Below are positions 59,095 through 64,000 of a stretch of 64,000 nt of DNA, one piece after another. Below the pieces are notes generated by a model. It was given only the letters and a program-made list of their open reading frames with translations. It was not told the origin of the DNA and did no database searches. This DNA is from Alphaproteobacteria bacterium (GTDB lineage Bacteria > Pseudomonadota > Alphaproteobacteria > Micavibrionales > Micavibrionaceae), in NCBI GenBank assembly GCA_021775995.1, contig JAJFGS010000011.1:186001-250000 (forward strand), given 5' to 3'. Made by a program: the position numbers and the translations under genes. The stretch's first letter is position 1; the number at the start of each line of letters is the position of its first letter.

Positions 59095-61620
59095 TTATCG
59101 TCTAATTGAATTAATCAATTCTTGAAACATCTCGTCCGCAGCAGTGATAGTTCTTGCCGCAGCAGCATAGGCTGTCTGAACAACAATTAAGTTTGACATC
59201 TCTTCATCAATATTAACGCCAGACTCATCACTAAATTGTCTTTGAATAATGCCTCGTAATGTGTCCTCATTTTCAAATGCGCTTTGTGCTTGTAGGTAAT
59301 CTTGTGATGTTTCATCAATCACTTTTTGGGCGAAATCAATTAAATTGGTTGAGCTAAATATTCCTGTTGATACACCCGCATTTGGTCCTAAAAACTTATT
59401 TCTAAAATTAGTAAATGTTCCAGATCCGTTTGAAATTTCAGATTCATAGACATGGCTTGTTATAGGTGATATTTCTGTGTCTAGAAGAAGCCCATTTAGG
59501 GTAAAGCTACCGAAAAGAGCGCTGACAACGTTTACACCATCTACTAATGCTGGAATACGTCCCCCTATTAAGTTATTAGAGAGAAAAGAGCCGCTCGAAA
59601 TTTTGATATCTCCACCAAAGCGGTGGTTATTGTCCCAATCAACAGGGATGAGAGGCGGCGGTTGTGGCGGGTTCCAGTTAGAATTATCAATACCCGGTCT
59701 GAGTGTTAAAAATCCACCAGTTGTATCAACAAATAACCCTGGCACACCCGTTCTATTTATAGGGTCCCAGGATAATTTATCTTCTAATTCAAGGAGTGTG
59801 TCGTCCGGTTCGATTGTAATCGTATAAATTTCACCGTTACCAACTTGAACAGTGAAGGTTGGATCTACTGCCTCATAGGTTGCCTCGACGATGCCTAATG
59901 CCGCTAAAGCTGGTTCAGACATCGCTTCTTCAGGAGGAATGGCAGGGAAGGTGGTCGGATCTCTATCAATCGTTATATTTCCTGTACTTTCTAATACAAT
60001 TTGCCCATAGCTGTTCGTGCTAACAGACGCGCGGTCAGGTACAAGAGCTAAGGTCGCATTGGCTGTTATTTGATCATTAATTTCGGCGACTATTTGATCA
60101 AGAGCGCTGTTAATACCGGGGCCTAATGGATGGTTGATTGCGGCGAGTTCTAAATCAACAATAATTTCCTGAGGTAAAAAAGGATTGGAACCCTCATTTT
60201 CATTAAATGTAATTCTGAATTGATCGTTATCCGGAAAATCTAAAAATAAATCACGGTGAACATCTATTAAACTTCCTGATCCAACAGGAACAAGGCTGCC
60301 AATTTCAGGAAAAGAAGAGAAATCCATTCCTAAAACAACAGTATTGGTAGATCTTATACCAGTGAGCAGTTGTATTTCGTCAGGACCAGATAAATCAATT
60401 GTTCCGATAGCTTCTTCGTAGTTAACATTACCGAAACCAAATTCTAAAACACGGCGAATAACTGAATTATCACCAGAAGGAATGACGACATCAGGATTGT
60501 AGGTTCCACTTTGTAGAAGTGTTGGGTCGGCGACGATGTCCTTGTTGACCTTCATGACGCGTGCAAAATCAACGTAAGTAACAGGGGTAGGGAGCGGCAA
60601 TGTCGTTGGGTCTGGTGGTGTATTGTCAGGGATAATTCCATTTTGGTCTGTAAATAATTGTAAACCCTGAAGATCAAGACGGTGTGCTGTTTGATAAGCA
60701 AGTTCATCAATTTGAGCTTGGTAAGAAGGTATCGTATTATCTCTAAGTTCTATTAACCCACCTAAATTTCCACCGACGACACGCTCGGTCAAATCTGTTC
60801 TTGTAATGCGTCCACTATTTGTTTCATTGATAAGAAAAAGACCGCTGGCAGTTTCTGGATAATATTGGTTGGCGGAAATTGGCACGGCTTCAAACTCAAG
60901 CCTATGCGCAACGTCGCCCGCTAATTCTTGTCCTTCGCGTGTTTGAACAACTAAAACACCATCAGCGCGTTGGAAAAAACTTATATCCATTTGTTCAGAT
61001 AAAGATTTAATGGCAATATCACGTTGGTCTTCTAATCCTGCTACCGAATTTCCAATATTTTCTGATCCACGAATACTAATATTAATATTTGTAATTTCTT
61101 GGAGGAGACTATTAACCGTATTAACGGATGTTTGTAGGTCGCTTTGAGCATCATTACGAAGCTGTGTTAACATTTCTGCATAATCATTAAATTTATCAGC
61201 AACAACGCTAGCTTGATTAAGGGTGGCTTCTAAAGCTTGTATATCATCAGGGATATCAGAAAGGGCACTAAAAGAATCGCGTAAATCGGCAAGTTTTGCC
61301 GCGATTGAAAATCCTTTGTCAGGTGGGCCGTTAAAGCTTTGAATTTGTTGCAAATATTGAATTTGTACGTCTTGCATAGAAGAGGCACTAATTTGCGTCC
61401 ATAAATCACGTTGCAAATTCATATCAACTTGGCGGATGACGCTTTCCGTTAAAACCCCAACTGTTGTGCCACTTTCACGCAAAACTTGGGTTTTTTGTGG
61501 TGCTATTTGCCGATTATAGCCCGGTGTTGTCGCATTTGTAACATTATTGGAAATAACACTTAGCTGCTGTTGTGCAGCGCGCAAGCCCGATATGGCGGTG
61601 TTAAGTGCCTGATATGTCAT
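59095..61620 (-). CDS. flgK: Flagellar hook-associated protein FlgK
   Basis: FlgK (HAP1) is the first hook-filament junction protein. The product has the N-terminal LNTAISGLRAAQQQLSVISN followed by NVTNATTPGYNRQ, and the C-terminal VNIDEEMSNLIVVQTAYAAA followed by RTITAADEMFQELI. At 841 residues it is much longer than the roughly 550 of E. coli; the surplus lies in the central surface-exposed region. Together with flgL it shows that the organism is or was flagellated. The two dyads in front of it may be control sites. Confidence 0.93.
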   Translation of the reverse strand: MTYQALNTAISGLRAAQQQLSVISNNVTNATTPGYNRQIAPQKTQVLRESGTTVGVLTESVIRQVDMNLQRDLWTQISASSMQDVQIQYLQQIQSFNGPPDKGFSIAAKLADLRDSFSALSDIPDDIQALEATLNQASVVADKFNDYAEMLTQLRNDAQSDLQTSVNTVNSLLQEITNINISIRGSENIGNSVAGLEDQRDIAIKSLSEQMDISFFQRADGVLVVQTREGQELAGDVAHRLEFEAVPISANQYYPETASGLFLINETNSGRITRTDLTERVVGGNLGGLIELRDNTIPSYQAQIDELAYQTAHRLDLQGLQLFTDQNGIIPDNTPPDPTTLPLPTPVTYVDFARVMKVNKDIVADPTLLQSGTYNPDVVIPSGDNSVIRRVLEFGFGNVNYEEAIGTIDLSGPDEIQLLTGIRSTNTVVLGMDFSSFPEIGSLVPVGSGSLIDVHRDLFLDFPDNDQFRITFNENEGSNPFLPQEIIVDLELAAINHPLGPGINSALDQIVAEINDQITANATLALVPDRASVSTNSYGQIVLESTGNITIDRDPTTFPAIPPEEAMSEPALAALGIVEATYEAVDPTFTVQVGNGEIYTITIEPDDTLLELEDKLSWDPINRTGVPGLFVDTTGGFLTLRPGIDNSNWNPPQPPPLIPVDWDNNHRFGGDIKISSGSFLSNNLIGGRIPALVDGVNVVSALFGSFTLNGLLLDTEISPITSHVYESEISNGSGTFTNFRNKFLGPNAGVSTGIFSSTNLIDFAQKVIDETSQDYLQAQSAFENEDTLRGIIQRQFSDESGVNIDEEMSNLIVVQTAYAAAARTITAADEMFQELINSIRR

Positions 61621-61637
61621 CGTTTTTCCTCTTTTAT

Positions 61638-61679
61638 AGTAAATTACAAAGTGTAATTTTACTGTGTACTGTCCACAGT
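61638..61679 (-). promoter_or_regulatory. Two dyads in front of flgK
   Basis: AGTAAATTACA-aag-TGTAATTTTACT (61638-61663, one bulged base) and ACTGTG-N7-CACAGT (61661-61679) lie 18-59 bp upstream of the flgK start. They could be operators or RNA hairpins; the first could also end transcription from the upstream gene. Confidence 0.35.
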
Positions 61680-61728
61680 TCTATAAAGAGTATTGCAAAT
61701 GTAATGCCAGATTATAGAGGGGGCTTCA

Positions 61729-62928
61729 TTAGAAGCCTGCGCCTGTTCCAGGGGCATTTTGAACGCCTGTGCCTGAAGTTTCAGGTAGATTAAAAATAGC
61801 TTTCTCAGCTTGGCCAGTAAGTTCATTTTGTTTGTAGCGAAGTTGTAATTCTAAAATCATGGAAGTTAACATTTCACGACGTTGCATGGCGTTACTAATA
61901 TCGCGATCTTGCATTAATTTAATGGCGCTCATCGCTGCTCGAATTCTTTTCACATTCGCTGGTTTATCGTAAAGATTAGAAATAAATTCAGGGTGCTGGT
62001 AAATTTTCTTCGTTAAAATTTCCATTTGTGCATAATAGCTAGGGTGTTCACCAATTAAATTAAGCATTAATTCGTCGCTTAAACCCATTTCTTCTAATAA
62101 AGCATTGATGAATGGAGTAATTACTTTTTGTTCTTCAGGTCCGACCGTTTTTTCACCAATAATATGGGCAAAACTATTTTGAGCTACGCTGCGCATGGCT
62201 GTAAGAGAGCGCATTTCTTGATAAGGTTTTACAAATTTATGATTAATTGTATTCGCGCGAGCAACATCAGTAAATGGCTCGTTCATAAAAATTTGATCCA
62301 TAAAAGAAAAAATATTTTCTTCTTCTGGTGTGATGTCGGGGTCAATAAAATTGAGATTGATTGTTAAAGGACCATCAATAGTTTGTGTATAATTAAGATC
62401 AGCGTTTTGTTGTGCCGCCTCTTTACTTGTTTCACATAGCAAAGTGTTTTGGGCGGCATTATCATTTACGTTACAAAACTCATCTATATATGCTCTACGA
62501 CGTGTAAGTTGATCGCTACCACTGCCTCTGTCATCCATTGTTTTTACATCACCTGTTCCCAATGCACGTGCCAGAGAAGCGTTTTGTATAGCGTTTCTCG
62601 TTACTTTGATTCTCTCTTGAGAATCTGCAAGGTCTCTAACAAAAGTTCCAATTTCACACATTTGTTCAGAAGGGTGATAGTCTTTATGAGCTTCAGCAAC
62701 TTTTTGTTGAAATAAGCGCTGTGTTTCTAATTGATGTTTGGCATCGAAAAATGTTCCTATAATCTCTATCTGTAGGATCATTGTGGTTGTAAATTGCTCG
62801 GCCATTAACATGAAAGAGCCTACCCATATTCTCTTAATTGGAATCGGTTCTGCGGCCGCATGGGATTTTGAAGGCAATATAGTGACAATAAGTGCCAAAG
62901 TTAAAAGGAAATAATTTAAGTTTTTCAT
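61729..62928 (-). CDS. Unknown secreted protein, paralogue A
   Basis: 399 residues from the ATG at 62928, which has AGGAAA eight bases upstream and overlaps the previous stop as ATGA. Signal peptide ending near SKSHAAAEP. The mature part is largely helical. It has LETQRLFQQKVAEAHKDYHP, a MCEIGTFVRDLADS segment and several cysteines (MCEIG, EFCNVND, LLCETS). The C-terminal 140 residues (RSLTAMRSVAQNSFAHIIG, HPSYYAQMEILTKKIYQHPEF, LYDKPANVKR) are clearly related to the partial gene at 63539-64000. The family was not recognised; such secreted cysteine-bearing proteins beside type IV and flagellar genes could be structural components of an envelope machine, but that is inference. Confidence 0.6.
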   Translation of the reverse strand: MKNLNYFLLTLALIVTILPSKSHAAAEPIPIKRIWVGSFMLMAEQFTTTMILQIEIIGTFFDAKHQLETQRLFQQKVAEAHKDYHPSEQMCEIGTFVRDLADSQERIKVTRNAIQNASLARALGTGDVKTMDDRGSGSDQLTRRRAYIDEFCNVNDNAAQNTLLCETSKEAAQQNADLNYTQTIDGPLTINLNFIDPDITPEEENIFSFMDQIFMNEPFTDVARANTINHKFVKPYQEMRSLTAMRSVAQNSFAHIIGEKTVGPEEQKVITPFINALLEEMGLSDELMLNLIGEHPSYYAQMEILTKKIYQHPEFISNLYDKPANVKRIRAAMSAIKLMQDRDISNAMQRREMLTSMILELQLRYKQNELTGQAEKAIFNLPETSGTGVQNAPGTGAGF

Positions 62929-63527
62929 ACTATATTTCCTTTCTGTTTGAGGCGATGACATATTGTTTTAATATTATTTTGTTGTTGGATACGAGCGCAA
63001 ATTTCGGGTTCATTTTTATTTTCATTATTTAATGGTGCGCTAAGAGTAATTTTTCCAGACCAATCAACCGGTATTACGTCGTAAATTATTTTTTTGTCGA
63101 ACATAAGAGTTACTTTTTCTTTATTATTTAGACCGCTTAAGTTAATTTTTACCAACTTTTTTTTCTTATTTATTAAAAAGGACAGATCAATCAGATTCTC
63201 ATTGTTTTCATGAATTTTGTATTCTATGTTGTAAATATTTTTTGATTTATAAATATTGTGGTCCGCATTAATAAGTAGGGGTTTTTTAGGGTTTTGAATA
63301 AAAATTTCTTTTTCTTTGGTCTCGGAACTGGGAGAAAAGATAGTCCTAGAAATTTTTGTGTTTTTGCTAAAGCCTTCATATTTTTCAGCATATAAATTCT
63401 TTATTTGTTGGGGTTCTTTTGTTTCAGTAGGTAGGTAACTATCCTTGAAAAAAAACAAAGCAGCAAAGCCAGCGCATAGTAAAAATGCACCTGTTATAAT
63501 TTTGTTTTTATATGCTCTTTTCATCAT
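62925..63527 (-). CDS. Unknown membrane-anchored protein
   Basis: 200 residues. One N-terminal membrane segment (KIITGAFLLCAGFAALFFF) is followed by a lysine- and asparagine-rich, beta-like body with a DWSGKITLSAPL segment. Two cysteines near the end (PEICARIQQQNNIKTICHRL) could form a disulfide. It lies between the two paralogous secreted-protein genes, with 11 bp on one side and a 4-bp overlap on the other, so the three are co-transcribed. Very AT-rich. No family was recognised. Confidence 0.6.
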   Translation of the reverse strand: MMKRAYKNKIITGAFLLCAGFAALFFFKDSYLPTETKEPQQIKNLYAEKYEGFSKNTKISRTIFSPSSETKEKEIFIQNPKKPLLINADHNIYKSKNIYNIEYKIHENNENLIDLSFLINKKKKLVKINLSGLNNKEKVTLMFDKKIIYDVIPVDWSGKITLSAPLNNENKNEPEICARIQQQNNIKTICHRLKQKGNIV

Positions 63528-63538
63528 TATTATAAATT

Positions 63539-64000
63539 TTACAATCCTAAATTGAATAAGACTTCAGCACCTTCCCTTAATTTACTTACTTCGTTGTTAT
63601 GGTAGTCCTGTAAAGTTTCTACTTCTGTTTCTAGCCAGATTGCCATATTTGCTTCGCTACGAAGTTGGCTACGATACATATCTCGTTTTTGCATTAGTCC
63701 AATAGCTTGCATGGAAACGTCTTTTCTATCAATATTGACTGGTTTGTCGTAAAGATCGCTATAAAAATTAGGTGATTGATAAAGCTTTTTAGTCAGTATT
63801 TCCATTTGTGCGTTGTAACTAGGACTACCTTTGAGCATGGCTTCAATGTTTTCTTCGGGAATACCCATTTCTTCTAAAATTTCAGTCATGTAGGGCACTA
63901 CGCTTTCTGGTCCTTGTGCCCTTAAACCTGCTATTGCGGCAAAAGAGTTAAAAGCGACACTTCTTTTTGCGGTTAAGGCCCGTGTGTCCATATATAATTT
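63539..64000 (-). CDS. Unknown secreted protein, paralogue B (5' end outside window)
   Basis: The frame is open to the window edge: codons before the ATG at 63991 read KLY and align with the KFVKPYQEMRSLTA region of paralogue A, so this is a C-terminal part, not a complete gene. Shared blocks with the gene at 61729-62928 include LTAKRSVAFNSFAAI, SPSYNAQMEILTKKLYQSP and SDLYDKPVNI. It differs in its last 50 residues, which here form a charged helix. It is upstream in the same operon. Confidence 0.65.
   Translation of the reverse strand, partial: KLYMDTRALTAKRSVAFNSFAAIAGLRAQGPESVVPYMTEILEEMGIPEENIEAMLKGSPSYNAQMEILTKKLYQSPNFYSDLYDKPVNIDRKDVSMQAIGLMQKRDMYRSQLRSEANMAIWLETEVETLQDYHNNEVSKLREGAEVLFNLGL

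Overview
The window looks like the replication-origin region of an alphaproteobacterial chromosome of fairly low GC content by eye, except for one GC-richer giant gene. The gene order is typical of the class: lptE(3' end)-holA, parB-parA-rsmG-mnmG-mnmE, rho, hemJ-hemH-hemE, then a PPDK-regulator gene-maf-aroE-coaE-dnaQ, secB-fxsA-timA(Tim44-like)-mltA. HemJ, FxsA next to SecB, a Tim44-domain protein next to MltA, parS palindromes inside mnmE/mnmG/rsmG and CtrA-like TTAA-N7-TTAA boxes support this. Order and genus cannot be fixed from the sequence; a free-living or host/prey-associated relative of Rhodospirillales or Micavibrionales is a guess.

Layout. 1-2.7 kb: end of lptE, a divergent SAM-hydroxide-adenosyltransferase-like gene and holA. 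2.9-8.8 kb: the parAB/rsmG/mnmG/mnmE block on the minus strand with five parS-like sites. 9-11.3 kb: an unusual membrane protein with eight CxxC motifs and an unknown membrane-anchored protein. 11.5-16.6 kb: rho and the heme genes, with two AT-rich unknown genes inserted between hemH and hemJ. 16.6-17.0 kb: AT-rich, DnaA-box-bearing region beside hemE, the best oriC candidate. 17.1-20.3 kb: an unknown gene and two tandem DUF6782-like genes behind a CtrA box. 20.4-23.9 kb: five overlapping housekeeping genes.

24.0-41.2 kb is one uninterrupted 5,719-codon gene on the minus strand, inserted where dnaQ and secB would usually be neighbours. Its product has an N-terminal membrane segment, a pseudopilin-like domain, thousands of residues of short glycine-rich repeats (xIGxxAG type and a YadA-head-like block), a C-terminal peptidase S74 intramolecular chaperone with an intact Ser-Lys pair, and a final membrane segment. 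It is the most striking object in the window.

41.4-51.3 kb: secB, fxsA, timA, mltA, small lipoprotein/membrane genes, tRNA-Ala(GGC), a sigma-54 activator, a Bax-inhibitor-1 family protein, a helical-repeat-like unknown gene, and the lemA/M48 peptidase pair. 51.4-57.9 kb: a plus-strand cluster with a periplasmic disulfide isomerase, an unknown protein, a lytic transglycosylase and dotD-dotC-dotB-icmT in the order of IncI traH-I-J-K, then a TcpQ-domain protein: part of a type IVB (Dot/Icm) secretion system. 57.9-64 kb: minus-strand flgL, flgK and three secreted/membrane genes, two of which are paralogues; the last runs off the window.

One dispersed structure was found by eye: about 100-bp imperfect palindromes with a shared central hairpin at four intergenic sites (224-319, 1602-1707, 10627-10719, 50596-50695), two of them abutting start codons. 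No insertion sequence, prophage or CRISPR array was recognised.
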